A stretch of DNA of 34,540 nt from Streptomyces sp. Ru71 (GTDB lineage Bacteria; Actinomycetota; Actinomycetes; Streptomycetales; Streptomycetaceae), in NCBI RefSeq assembly GCF_002920535.1, contig NZ_PQSS01000076.1:1-34540 (forward strand), read 5' to 3'. Made by a program: the position numbers and the translations under genes. Of this stretch, positions 1-8,592 are shown one piece after another; position 1 is the stretch's first letter, and every line of letters starts with the position of its first letter. Under the pieces are notes generated by a model that saw only the letters and a program-made list of their open reading frames with translations, ran no database searches and was not told the origin of the DNA.

Positions 1-782
1 AGCCCGGCCCGGCGCCGGCCCGCCCGCGCCGGACGCGCAGTGCCTCGGAGGGCTCGGCCTCACAGCAGGCCGACGCGCAGCAGGCCGCGCCGAGCGACGC
101 GACCGAGCCGACCGACGCGACGGAATCGGGCAGCCCCGCCCGGCCCACCCGCCGCAGCCGGGCTCCCCGCAGCTCCGACGCCCCCTGGCACCACGCCCGC
201 CCGGCCTTCGAGGAGCCCGAGCGGGCACCGGAGCCGCGGACGACCGACGAGCGGAGCGAGGAGCCACGGGCGAAGCCGGAAACGGCGGAGCAGGAGCCGT
301 GGGCGAAGCCGGAAGCGGCGGAGCCGTCGGCCGAGGGCGCCGCGCGAGCGGACGTCACCGACCGGGATCCGCGGACCCCCGAGGACAGCGGAGACTCCGG
401 AGACACCGCAGACTCCGGAGGCACCAGCCGCCCCAGCGACAAGGCCGAGCCCGCTGAGGCGGCGGAGGCGGCCAAGCCCGCCAAGCCCGCCAAGGCCGGC
501 AAGGCGGCTGAAACCCCCGAGCCCGCTGAGCCCGTCCGGCCCGCCGGAACCTCGGAGCCCGCTGAGCCCGCCGGAACCTCGGAGCCCGCTGAGCCCGCCG
601 GAACCTCGGAGCCCGCTGAGCCCGCCGGAACCGCCGAGCCCTCGGAGCCCGCCGAACCTTCGGAGCCCACCGAGACCCCCGGCACCCCGGGCACCCCCGG
701 CACTCCGACCCCCGGCACCCCCGGCACCCCCCGCCACCCCCACACCGACGAACCCCACGACCCCGCAGGAGGCCCGCAGTGA
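1..782 (+). CDS. 3' end of the gene upstream of nuoH (low-complexity Pro/Glu/Ala tail); product uncertain
   Basis: An open frame whose codons begin at base 3 runs to a TGA at 780-782, overlapping the nuoH GTG start by GTGA. The visible 259 residues are all low complexity. They begin Arg/Pro-rich, continue as acidic stretches rich in Glu, Pro and Ala, then give a run of Ala-Lys-Pro repeats. Three near-identical nine-residue units of the type EPAEPAGTS follow (DNA repeat about 555-635), and the end is rich in Pro-Gly-Thr. No folded domain is visible, so this is probably a disordered C-terminal tail. By position it should belong to the subunit gene that precedes nuoH in this second nuo cluster (a NuoC- or NuoD-type hydrophilic subunit is the obvious guess), but the catalytic part is outside the window. 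The frame choice rests on the coupled stop and on compositional bias. Confidence 0.6.
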   Translation, partial: PGPAPARPRRTRSASEGSASQQADAQQAAPSDATEPTDATESGSPARPTRRSRAPRSSDAPWHHARPAFEEPERAPEPRTTDERSEEPRAKPETAEQEPWAKPEAAEPSAEGAARADVTDRDPRTPEDSGDSGDTADSGGTSRPSDKAEPAEAAEAAKPAKPAKAGKAAETPEPAEPVRPAGTSEPAEPAGTSEPAEPAGTSEPAEPAGTAEPSEPAEPSEPTETPGTPGTPGTPTPGTPGTPRHPHTDEPHDPAGGPQ

Positions 783-1747
783 ACGACGCGCTCGACGTCG
801 CCCTGCGACTCGTGGTCGTATTCTTCGTCTTCCTCACCTTCCCCCTGATCGTCGGCCAGACCGAGCACAAGGTCATGGCCCACATGCAGGGCCGCCTGGG
901 TCCGATGTACGCCGGCGGCTTCCACGGCTGGGCGCAGCTGATCGCCGACGGTGTGAAGTTCGCGCAGAAGGAGGACGTCGTCCCCGCGGGCGCCGACCGC
1001 CGTATCTTCCAGCTCGCGCCGGCCGTCGCCCTGCTGCCGTATCTGCTGGTCCTCCTCGCCATCCCCATCGGCCCGAGCGAGGGCGCCGTCGGCCAGGTCC
1101 TGGACGCCGGTGTCTTCTTCGTCCTCGCCGTGATGGGCGTCGGCGTGCTCGGTTCCCTGATGGCCGGCTGGGCCAGCGCCAACAAGTTCTCCCTGCTCGG
1201 CGGCCTGCGCACCGCCGCCCAGCTGCTCGCCTACGAACTCCCGATGCTGCTCGCCGCCGCCTCGGTGGCGATGGCGGCCGGCACGGTCTCGATCCCCGGC
1301 ATCCTCCACGCCTTCGAGTGGTGGTGGCTGCCCTGGCAGATCGTCGGCGCGATCGTCTTCTTCGTCGCCGGACTGGCGGAGCTCCAGCGGCCGCCCTTCG
1401 ACATGCCCGTCGCCGACTCCGAGATCATCTTCGGCGCGTACACCGAGTACACCGGCCTGCGCTTCGCCCTGTTCCTGCTCGCCGAGTACGCCGGGATCAT
1501 CGTCCTGTGCGGCCTGACCACCGTCCTGTTCCTGGGCGGCTGGCACGGCCCCTGGGGCGCCGACGGCCTCGGCTGGGTGTGGACCCTGCTGAAGACCGCG
1601 ATCCTCGCCTTCCTCGTGATCTGGCTCCGTGTCACCTACCCCCGGCTGCGCGAGGACCAGCTCCAGAAGCTCTCCTGGACCCTGCTCGTCCCCCTCTCCC
1701 TCGCCCAGATCGCCCTCACCGGCATCGTCAAGGTGGTGATCAGCTAG
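779..1747 (+). CDS. nuoH: NADH-quinone oxidoreductase subunit H (second nuo cluster)
   Basis: NuoH anchors the peripheral arm of complex I to the membrane and forms part of the quinone cavity and its proton path. The 322-residue product has about eight hydrophobic helices. It also has the two cytoplasmic-loop signatures of the family: the ADGVKFAQKED segment near residue 60 and the AELQRPPFDMPVADSE segment near residue 198, followed by GAYTEYTGLRFALFLLAEY. The GTG start at 779 overlaps the upstream stop, and AGGAGG lies 6-11 bases ahead. The length is close to that of E. coli NuoH and lacks the long C-terminal extension I associate with the main actinomycete nuo operon, so this looks like the second copy (NuoH2). 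It is the first of seven coupled membrane-arm genes. Confidence 0.93.
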   Translation: MNDALDVALRLVVVFFVFLTFPLIVGQTEHKVMAHMQGRLGPMYAGGFHGWAQLIADGVKFAQKEDVVPAGADRRIFQLAPAVALLPYLLVLLAIPIGPSEGAVGQVLDAGVFFVLAVMGVGVLGSLMAGWASANKFSLLGGLRTAAQLLAYELPMLLAAASVAMAAGTVSIPGILHAFEWWWLPWQIVGAIVFFVAGLAELQRPPFDMPVADSEIIFGAYTEYTGLRFALFLLAEYAGIIVLCGLTTVLFLGGWHGPWGADGLGWVWTLLKTAILAFLVIWLRVTYPRLREDQLQKLSWTLLVPLSLAQIALTGIVKVVIS

Positions 1748-1749
1748 CC

Positions 1750-2301
1750 ATGGCTCCCTTCCCCGGCTCAGGTCTGGCCAAGGGCCTGGCCGTCACCCTC
1801 CGCACGATGACGAAGAAGCACGTCACCGCGCAGTACCCGGACGTCCAGCCCGACCTTCCGCCCCGCACCCGCGGCGTGATCGGCCTGTTCGAGGAGAACT
1901 GCACGGTCTGCATGCTGTGCGCCCGCGAGTGCCCCGACTGGTGCATCTACATCGACTCCCACAAGGAGACGATCCCCGCCGCCACCCCCGGCGGCCGCGA
2001 GCGCAGCCGCAACGTCCTCGACCGGTTCGCCATCGACTTCTCCCTGTGCATGTACTGCGGTATCTGCATCGAGGTGTGCCCTTTCGACGCGCTGTTCTGG
2101 TCGCCGGAGTTCGAGTACGCCGAGACCGACATCCACGACCTCACCCACGAGCGCGACAAGCTGCGCGAGTGGATGTGGACCGTCCCGGCCCCGCCCGCCC
2201 TGGACCCGGGCGCCGAGGAGCCGAAGGAGCTGTCGGCCGCCCGCAAGACCGCCGAGAAGCTGGCGGCGGCGCAGGCCGAACCGCGGGAGGAGGAGTCGTG
2301 A
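1750..2301 (+). CDS. nuoI: NADH-quinone oxidoreductase subunit I, two-cluster ferredoxin-like
   Basis: This subunit carries two [4Fe-4S] clusters and passes electrons toward the quinone site. The 183-residue protein shows a first cluster motif at Cys51, 54, 57 and 61 (CTVCMLCARECP) and a second at Cys100, 103, 106 and 110 (CMYCGICIEVCP), in the spacing expected for NuoI. An extra Cys65 lies just after the first motif. The C-terminal 30 residues are a charged Ala/Glu/Lys tail. ATG at 1750 is two bases after the nuoH stop. The same frame stays open far upstream only because of the high G+C, so the long upstream extension is not coding. The TGA at 2299-2301 overlaps the nuoJ GTG. Confidence 0.93.
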   Translation: MAPFPGSGLAKGLAVTLRTMTKKHVTAQYPDVQPDLPPRTRGVIGLFEENCTVCMLCARECPDWCIYIDSHKETIPAATPGGRERSRNVLDRFAIDFSLCMYCGICIEVCPFDALFWSPEFEYAETDIHDLTHERDKLREWMWTVPAPPALDPGAEEPKELSAARKTAEKLAAAQAEPREEES

Positions 2302-2912
2302 ACCTCGCCGCAGCCGTGAACCTCGCCGCGGGCCACCCCGGCTTCCTCTCCCCGACCGGCGTGGAGATCGCCTTCGTCCTGGTCGGCCTGGCCACCTTCG
2401 GCGCCGCGCTCGTCACCGTCACCACCCGGCAGCTGGTGCACGCCGCCCTGTGGCTGGTGGTCACGCTCGGCGGCCTCGCCGTCGAGTACCTGCTGCTGAC
2501 GGCCGAGTTCATCGCCTGGGTGCAGGTCCTGATCTACGTCGGTTCCGTCGTCGTCCTCCTGCTGTTCGGTCTGATGCTCACCAAGGCCCCCATCGGCCGC
2601 TCCCCGGACGCCGACTCCGGCAACCGCTGGGCCGCCCTGACCGTGGCCGTCGCCGCCGCGGGCGCCCTGGTCTGGGTCGTCGTCGACGCCTTCCGCACCA
2701 CCTGGATCGACCTGGACGGCCCCGCCGCCGGCTCCACCGCGGTCACCGGCGCGAGCCTGTTCCAGAACTGGGTCCTGCCCTTCGAAGCCCTCTCCGTCCT
2801 CCTCCTCGCCGCCCTGGTCGGCGCGATCGTCCTGTCCCGCAAGGCGAAGGCGGAGGCGGAGGCCGGCCCCGACGCCTCCCGGGCCACGGCCGCCGGGAAG
2901 GAAGGCGCCTGA
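2298..2912 (+). CDS. nuoJ: NADH-quinone oxidoreductase subunit J
   Basis: This is a small membrane subunit of the proton-pumping arm, 204 residues with five predicted helices. The conserved third helix is recognisable around residues 70-95 (FIAWVQVLIYVGSVVVLLLF), the segment that forms the pi-bulge gate in complex I. The end is a charged Lys/Ala/Glu tail. The GTG start at 2298 overlaps the nuoI TGA, with GGAGGAG just upstream. The stop TGA at 2910-2912 overlaps the nuoK ATG by one base. Coupling to neighbours and the order I-J-K leave little doubt. Confidence 0.92.
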   Translation: MNLAAAVNLAAGHPGFLSPTGVEIAFVLVGLATFGAALVTVTTRQLVHAALWLVVTLGGLAVEYLLLTAEFIAWVQVLIYVGSVVVLLLFGLMLTKAPIGRSPDADSGNRWAALTVAVAAAGALVWVVVDAFRTTWIDLDGPAAGSTAVTGASLFQNWVLPFEALSVLLLAALVGAIVLSRKAKAEAEAGPDASRATAAGKEGA

Positions 2913-3301
2913 TGCACCTCGCCTACCCCGCCGTCCTGTCCGCCCTCCTGTTCTGCACCGGCCTGTACGGCGTCCTCGCCCGCCGCAACGCGATCCTGGT
3001 GCTGATGTCGGTCGAGCTGATGCTCAACGCCGTCAACCTGAACCTGGTCGCCTTCGACGTCTGGCTCAGCAGGGCCGCCGAGGAGACCCTGCACTCCGGG
3101 CAGGCCCTGACCCTGTTCACCATCGCCATCGCCGCCGCCGAGATCGGCATCGGCCTGGCGATCGTCCTGGCCGTCTACCGCAACCGCGGCACCTCCGACA
3201 TCGACCGGCTCCGCGACACCGCCGAGGGCCCCGAGCCCGACGGCACCCGCGGCGACGCCCTCACGGCCGACACGACCGAGAAGGCTGAGGCCACCGCGTG
3301 A
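2912..3301 (+). CDS. nuoK: NADH-quinone oxidoreductase subunit K
   Basis: NuoK is an MrpC-like subunit in the lateral proton path. The 129-residue product has three transmembrane helices and both conserved membrane glutamates in their usual contexts: SVELMLNAVNLN near residue 36 and AAAEIGIGLAIV near residue 72. A charged tail of about 30 residues beyond the usual family end resembles the tails on nuoI and nuoJ in this operon. ATG at 2912 overlaps the nuoJ TGA (TGATG). The stop at 3299-3301 overlaps the nuoL GTG at 3298 (GTGA). Confidence 0.93.
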   Translation: MHLAYPAVLSALLFCTGLYGVLARRNAILVLMSVELMLNAVNLNLVAFDVWLSRAAEETLHSGQALTLFTIAIAAAEIGIGLAIVLAVYRNRGTSDIDRLRDTAEGPEPDGTRGDALTADTTEKAEATA

Positions 3302-5292
3302 CCACGACCACCCTCGCCGTCCTCGTCCCCCTCCTGCCGTTCCTGGGCGCCACCACCGGCCTGCTGCTCGGCCGCACCGCCCCCGGGTTCGTGCGCCCGC
3401 TGGCGATCCTGCCGACCCTCGCCGCCCTGGCGCTGGCCGTCGCGGTCGCCGCGGACCAGGGCGGGGCCGCCGCCATCGACGCCGCCACCGAGCTCACCCC
3501 GACCGGCTCGGTGCCGATCGAGCTCTCGCTGCACATCGACGGCTTCGCCGCGCTCGTCGCCGTCCTCGTCGGCGTCGTCGCCACCTGCGTGCAGATCTAC
3601 TCCACGGGCTACCTGCGCGACGACCCGCGCTACCCCTCCTACGCCGCTCTCGTCTCCCTGTTCACCTCCGCGATGCTGCTCGTCGTCTACTCCGGCGACC
3701 TGATCGTGCTGCTGGTCGGCTGGGAGATCATGGGCATCTGCTCGTACTTCCTGGTCGGCCACTACTGGGAGACCCCCGAGGCGCGGGCCGCCTCCCTCAA
3801 GGCCTTCCTGGTCACCAAGCTCGGCGACGTCCCCTTCCTGATCGGCCTGTTCGCCCTCGCCGGCGACACCGGCTCGTTCGAGATCACCAAGATCCTCGGT
3901 GCCGTCGCGCACGGCGGCCTGGACCATCCCACGGTGATCGCCCTGCTGCTCCTGGCCGGCGTGGCGGGCAAGTCGGCGCAGTTCCCGCTGCACACCTGGC
4001 TCCCCGACGCGATGGCGGGCCCCACGCCCGTCTCCGCGCTGATCCACGCCGCGACGATGGTCGCCGCCGGTGTCTACTTCATCGCCCGGCTCCTCCCGGT
4101 CTTCGAGGCCTCCCAGGCCGCGATGGTCGTCCTCGCCGTCATGGCCGCCGTGACGATGGCCGGCTCCGGCCTCGCCGCGCTCGCCCAGGACGACATCAAG
4201 CGCGTCCTCGCCTACTCGACGATCGGCCAGCTCGGCTACATGACCGGCGCCCTCGCCGTCGGCGATCGCGGTGCCGCCGTCTTCCACCTCCTGTCGCACG
4301 GCGCCTTCAAGGCGCTGCTGTTCCTCGCCGCCGGCGCGGTCATCCACGCCGCCGGCACCAACTCGCTGGCCGCCATGTCCCGCATGGGCCACCTGCGCGA
4401 CCGCGTCCCGGACGCCTACTGGACGATGACCGTGGCGCTCCTCGCGCTCGCCGCGATCCCGCCGTTCAGCGGCTTCTTCTCCAAGGAGACGGTCCTCGGC
4501 GCCGCCGAGCACGTCGCCACCGGCCACACCGAGCAGGTCCCCGGCGCCGCCGGCTGGATCGTCCTCGTCGCCGGCCTGGTCACCGCCGTGCTCACCGCCG
4601 CGTACGCGATGCGCCTGTGGCTGCTGGCCTTCCGCGGCCACGGCACCGAGGCCCCGGACCACGGCCGGCAGCCGCTGACCATGACCGTCGTGCTGTGGGT
4701 GCTCGCCGTGCCCTCCCTCGCGCTCGGCGGACTTGCGTACCGCCTGCTGCCCGACTGGTTCGACGGCCGCTCCCTCGCCCCGGCCCTGACCACCTCCGTC
4801 ATCGGCACCGGCCTGGCCCTGGCCGGCGGCATCGTCACCTACGCCGCCTGGCGCCACACCACCACGCGCGCCGCCCGGGTCCCGCTCGGCGCGGTCGCCG
4901 CCCACCCGGAGGGCGACGCCGGGCTGGTCGAGGCCGAGGCCATCGCCACCCACGAGCCGGCCTACGGGGACATCGCCTACGCCCCCGACCCGGCCGACCC
5001 CGGGCGGCTGCTGCTCGGCCCGCTGCACCGGCACGCGGCCGCCGGCTTCCACCTCGACGCGGTCTACTCGGCGCTGTTCGTCCGCCCGGTGCAGGCCGGG
5101 GCGAGCCTCGTACGGTTCCTGGACCGCGAGGTCGTCGACACCTATGTACGCGGTGCGGGCGCCCTACCGCGCTGGCTCGGGGCCGCCGTGCGGCGTGCCC
5201 AGACCGGCAATGTGCAGACCTATGTGAGCGCGCTGCTCGCCGGCACCGTCGTCCTCGCGGTCGCCGCCGTCCTCGTCGCCACGGGAGCGTGA
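3298..5292 (+). CDS. nuoL: NADH-quinone oxidoreductase subunit L (antiporter-like)
   Basis: This is the distal antiporter-like proton-pumping subunit, 664 residues. The antiporter core shows the family lysine/histidine helix pair, KSAQFPLHTWLPDAMAGPTPVSALIHAATMV near residues 225-255, and the glutamate helix VLLVGWEIMGICSYFLVG near residues 138-155. The C-terminal third has further helices and an amphipathic stretch, as expected for NuoL, which is longer than NuoM and NuoN. GTG at 3298 overlaps the nuoK stop. A six-base gap separates the stop from the nuoM GTG. Confidence 0.95.
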   Translation: MTTTTLAVLVPLLPFLGATTGLLLGRTAPGFVRPLAILPTLAALALAVAVAADQGGAAAIDAATELTPTGSVPIELSLHIDGFAALVAVLVGVVATCVQIYSTGYLRDDPRYPSYAALVSLFTSAMLLVVYSGDLIVLLVGWEIMGICSYFLVGHYWETPEARAASLKAFLVTKLGDVPFLIGLFALAGDTGSFEITKILGAVAHGGLDHPTVIALLLLAGVAGKSAQFPLHTWLPDAMAGPTPVSALIHAATMVAAGVYFIARLLPVFEASQAAMVVLAVMAAVTMAGSGLAALAQDDIKRVLAYSTIGQLGYMTGALAVGDRGAAVFHLLSHGAFKALLFLAAGAVIHAAGTNSLAAMSRMGHLRDRVPDAYWTMTVALLALAAIPPFSGFFSKETVLGAAEHVATGHTEQVPGAAGWIVLVAGLVTAVLTAAYAMRLWLLAFRGHGTEAPDHGRQPLTMTVVLWVLAVPSLALGGLAYRLLPDWFDGRSLAPALTTSVIGTGLALAGGIVTYAAWRHTTTRAARVPLGAVAAHPEGDAGLVEAEAIATHEPAYGDIAYAPDPADPGRLLLGPLHRHAAAGFHLDAVYSALFVRPVQAGASLVRFLDREVVDTYVRGAGALPRWLGAAVRRAQTGNVQTYVSALLAGTVVLAVAAVLVATGA

Positions 5293-5298
5293 GCAGGC

Positions 5299-6873
5299 GT
5301 GATCGATATCAACGAGTCCGTGATGCAGTTCCTTCTGGCATTCGTCGTCGTCGGCCCGCTCCTCGGCGCCGCCGCCGCTCTCCTGCCGGCCCCGCCCGGG
5401 CTGAAGGGGAAGTCCCCGGAACAGGCCGTGCTCCGCCACGGCGTGACCGTGACCGGCGCCGTTCTCATCGCCGCGATCGTCCTCGCGCTGGGATTCGACC
5501 ACGACCACCCGTCGAAGATGCAGGCCAGCACCGACATCAGCTGGATCCCCGCACTCGACGTGCGCATCCGCCTCGGCATCGACGGCATCTCCCTCCCCCT
5601 GCTGGTCCTGACCGCGCTGCTGACCTTCCTCAGCGCGCTGTACAGCTACTTCAAGATGCCCGCGGGCCCGTCCCCGAAGGCCTTCGTCGCCCTGATCCTG
5701 GTCCTGGAGTCCGGCACCCTTGCCACCTTCGCCGTCCTCGATCTGCTGCTGTTCTTCCTCGCCTTCGAGATGGTCCTGATCCCGATGTACTTCCTCATCG
5801 CCCGCTGGGGCGGCGAGGGCCGGGCCGCGGCGGCGTGGAAGTTCATCCTGTACACGCTGCTCGGCTCGGTGGTCATGCTGCTCGGCCTGCTCCTCATCGG
5901 TCTGAGGGCGGGCACGTTCGACATGGTGGCACTCGCCACTGACAACGGCCGGTCGCTGACCACATCCGTGCAGGTCATCGCCGTACTGGCGATCGGGATC
6001 GGGCTCGCCGTGAAGACCCCGATGTGGCCGCTGCACAGCTGGCTGCCCGACGCCCACACGGCTGCGCCCACGGTCGGCTCGGTCCTGCTGGCGGGCGTCC
6101 TGCTGAAGATGGGTACGTACGGGTTCGTCCGGATCCTGCTGCCGATCGCGCCGGACGGCATGCGCACCTTCGCGCCCTATCTCGCCGCCTTCGCCGTCGT
6201 CGGGATCATCTACGGGTCCCTGGCCTGCCTGGCCCTCGCCAAGCGGGGCGCCAAGGGTGACCTGAAGCGGCTGATCGCCTACTCCTCCGTCGGCCACATG
6301 GGCTTCGTCCTGCTCGGCATCGCCACGATGTCCGCGACCGGCGTCAACGGCGCCCTGTTCGCCAACATCGCCCACGGCCTCATCACCGGCCTGCTCTTCT
6401 TCCTGGTCGGCGCCCTGAAGGACCGCACCGGCACCACCGACCTCGACACCCTGGCCGAGGAGACCGGAGCGGCCCTGTACGGCAAGGCCCCGCGCCTGGG
6501 CGGTCTGCTCGCCTTCGGCGCCGTAGCCTCCCTCGGTCTGCCGGGCCTGGCCGGGTTCTGGGGCGAGATGCTCGCGCTGTTCGGATCGTTCCGGCCCGCC
6601 GCCGACCTCAGCCGCCCCGCCTTCCTCACCTTCATGGCGATCGGCGCGTTCGGCACCCTGCTGACCGCCGCGTACATGCTCGTCGTGGTCCGCCGCGTCT
6701 GCATGGGCGCCGTACCGCAGGACACTCCGGCCCTCACCGACGTCCGCAGTTACGAGTTCGCGGCCTGGACCCCGCTCGTCGTCCTCACCGTCGTCGCGGG
6801 CCTGTGGCCCAAGGCCCTGCTCGGCCTGACCGACCCGGCCGTGCAGCAGCTCCTCGCAGGAGGCACCCGATGA
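5299..6873 (+). CDS. nuoM: NADH-quinone oxidoreductase subunit M (antiporter-like)
   Basis: This is the second antiporter-like proton-pumping subunit, 524 residues with about 14 helices. Key segments are FLAFEMVLIPMYFLI (conserved Glu of the fifth helix, near residue 155) and KTPMWPLHSWLPDAHTAAPT followed by GSVLLAGVLLKMGTYG (near residues 238-275). GTG at 5299 is preceded by the tail of nuoL. An in-frame ATG at 5323 is an alternative start. The TGA at 6871-6873 overlaps the nuoN ATG (ATGA). Confidence 0.95.
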   Translation: MIDINESVMQFLLAFVVVGPLLGAAAALLPAPPGLKGKSPEQAVLRHGVTVTGAVLIAAIVLALGFDHDHPSKMQASTDISWIPALDVRIRLGIDGISLPLLVLTALLTFLSALYSYFKMPAGPSPKAFVALILVLESGTLATFAVLDLLLFFLAFEMVLIPMYFLIARWGGEGRAAAAWKFILYTLLGSVVMLLGLLLIGLRAGTFDMVALATDNGRSLTTSVQVIAVLAIGIGLAVKTPMWPLHSWLPDAHTAAPTVGSVLLAGVLLKMGTYGFVRILLPIAPDGMRTFAPYLAAFAVVGIIYGSLACLALAKRGAKGDLKRLIAYSSVGHMGFVLLGIATMSATGVNGALFANIAHGLITGLLFFLVGALKDRTGTTDLDTLAEETGAALYGKAPRLGGLLAFGAVASLGLPGLAGFWGEMLALFGSFRPAADLSRPAFLTFMAIGAFGTLLTAAYMLVVVRRVCMGAVPQDTPALTDVRSYEFAAWTPLVVLTVVAGLWPKALLGLTDPAVQQLLAGGTR

Positions 6874-8405
6874 GCTCCCTGGCCCAGCCGCTCGCCCAGC
6901 CCCTGGCGGAGTCCGCCGTCCAGTCCGTCGACTGGCTCGCCATCGCGCCGCCCACCCTGACGGCCGTCGTCGCCCTGGTCGTGCTCGTCGCCGACCTGTT
7001 CGTGCCGGACGCGAGGAAGGCCGTCCTCGGCTGGGTCTCCGTCGCCGGACTCGCCGCCTCAGCCCTCCTGCTGCTGCCGATCCTCGACGGCGACCGCTCC
7101 ACCTTCTGCCTGACCACCCGGCAGGACGTGTGCAGCTACACCGCGGACCGCTTCACTCTCGTCATCCAGCTGCTGGTCCTCGGCGGCGCCCTGCTGGCGG
7201 CCCTGCTGTCGGTCACCGCCCTTAAGGACGCCCGCAAGGACATGCCCGCGGGCGAGTACTGGTTCCTGCTGCTGTCCTCCGCGGCCGGCGCCGCCCTGCT
7301 GCCCGCCTCCCGCGACCTCGCCACGCTCATCGTCGCGCTGGAGGTCGCCTCCCTGCCCGCCTTCGCCCTCGTCGGCCTGCGCCACGGCGACAAGCGGTCC
7401 TCCGAGGCGGCCCTGAAGTTCTTCCTGTCGTCGGTGACGGCCACCGCCGTCAGCCTCATGGGCGTCAGCTTCCTGTACGCCACGACCGGCACCCTCTACC
7501 TCACCCAGATCGCCGACCGCATCCAGCACGTCGACGGCCAGCTCCAGACCCTCGCCCAGACCGGTGTCGTCCTCACCCTGGTCGGCTTCGCCTTCAAGAC
7601 CGCGGCCGTCCCCTTCCACTTCTGGGTGCCCGACACCTACGTCGGCGCCCCCCTGCCGATCGCCGCCTATCTGTCGGTCGTCGGCAAGGCCGTCGGCTTC
7701 TCCGGGCTGATCCTGGTCACCGTCGTCGCCCTCCCGTCGTACGCCGACGCCTGGGGCCCCGCGCTCGCCGCGCTGGCCGCCCTCACCATGACCGTCGGCA
7801 ACGTCGGCGCCCTGCGCCAGCAGGCCACGCGCGCGTACAGCGCCGTACGGCTGCTCGCCTGGTCGTCCGTCGGCCAGGCCGGCTACCTGCTGGTGCCGAT
7901 CGCCGCGGCCGCCTACTCCGACGACCCCGCCCACTCGATCGGCTCCACCGTCGCCTACGCCCTGATGTACGGCGCGGTGAACCTCGGCGCCTTCGCGGTG
8001 GCCGCACTCGTGGGCCGTACGCGCGCGTCCAACCGCGTCGCGGACTACCGCGGCCTGTACGCCACCAACCCCCTCACCGCCCTCCTCCTGGCGTTCTTCC
8101 TGCTCTGCCTGGCCGGCCTGCCGCCGGGCATCATCGGCCTGTTCGCCAAGGTCACCGTCTTCTCGGCGGCCGTCGACGCCGGCCTCGGCTGGCTGGCGGT
8201 GATCATGGCCGCCAACGTGGTGATCGCGCTGTTCTACTACCTGCAGTGGACGGCCCTGCTGTTCCGCGCCCCCGAGGGTGAGCCCGCCCGGCACCGCCTC
8301 CCGGCTCCGCTCACCGCGGCCCTCGCCCTCACCGCGGTCGTCGGTGTCGTGCTCTCCGGCGCACCCCAGCTGGTGCTGCGCTTCGCCGACACCGCGCTGT
8401 TCTGA
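6870..8405 (+). CDS. nuoN: NADH-quinone oxidoreductase subunit N (antiporter-like)
   Basis: This is the third antiporter-like subunit and the last gene of the nuo run, 511 residues. It contains KTAAVPFHFWVPDTYVGAPLPIAAYLS near residues 248-275 and the glutamate helix LIVALEVASLPAFALVGL near residue 155. ATG at 6870 was chosen over the in-frame upstream extension because it overlaps the nuoM stop and has GCAGGAGG ahead of it. No terminator is obvious before htpX, which starts about 190 bases downstream. Confidence 0.94.
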   Translation: MSSLAQPLAQPLAESAVQSVDWLAIAPPTLTAVVALVVLVADLFVPDARKAVLGWVSVAGLAASALLLLPILDGDRSTFCLTTRQDVCSYTADRFTLVIQLLVLGGALLAALLSVTALKDARKDMPAGEYWFLLLSSAAGAALLPASRDLATLIVALEVASLPAFALVGLRHGDKRSSEAALKFFLSSVTATAVSLMGVSFLYATTGTLYLTQIADRIQHVDGQLQTLAQTGVVLTLVGFAFKTAAVPFHFWVPDTYVGAPLPIAAYLSVVGKAVGFSGLILVTVVALPSYADAWGPALAALAALTMTVGNVGALRQQATRAYSAVRLLAWSSVGQAGYLLVPIAAAAYSDDPAHSIGSTVAYALMYGAVNLGAFAVAALVGRTRASNRVADYRGLYATNPLTALLLAFFLLCLAGLPPGIIGLFAKVTVFSAAVDAGLGWLAVIMAANVVIALFYYLQWTALLFRAPEGEPARHRLPAPLTAALALTAVVGVVLSGAPQLVLRFADTALF

Positions 8406-8592
8406 CGGCGCCCACGGGGAACCCTCACCCGGACGGCCCAGCCGGCCCCCGCCACGCGCCGGGGAACTGGCGGCCCTCGCCTGGCGTTGACCACTGCGGG
8501 AGGTTCCACTGGACCGTGACACCACGGCACCGGTGGCACCGCAGATCAGCAAGGCAAAGGGTTCCCCTGCCGCACCACTTGGAGGGCGTACC

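Noticed and set aside
40..1749. Upstream extension of nuoI in the same frame
   Set aside because: It overlaps all of nuoH. The family N-terminus and the ATG at 1750 define nuoI.
3175..5052. Long minus-strand frame opposite nuoL
   Set aside because: It is a Gly/Asp/Arg-rich shadow of nuoL with no domain and no start signal.
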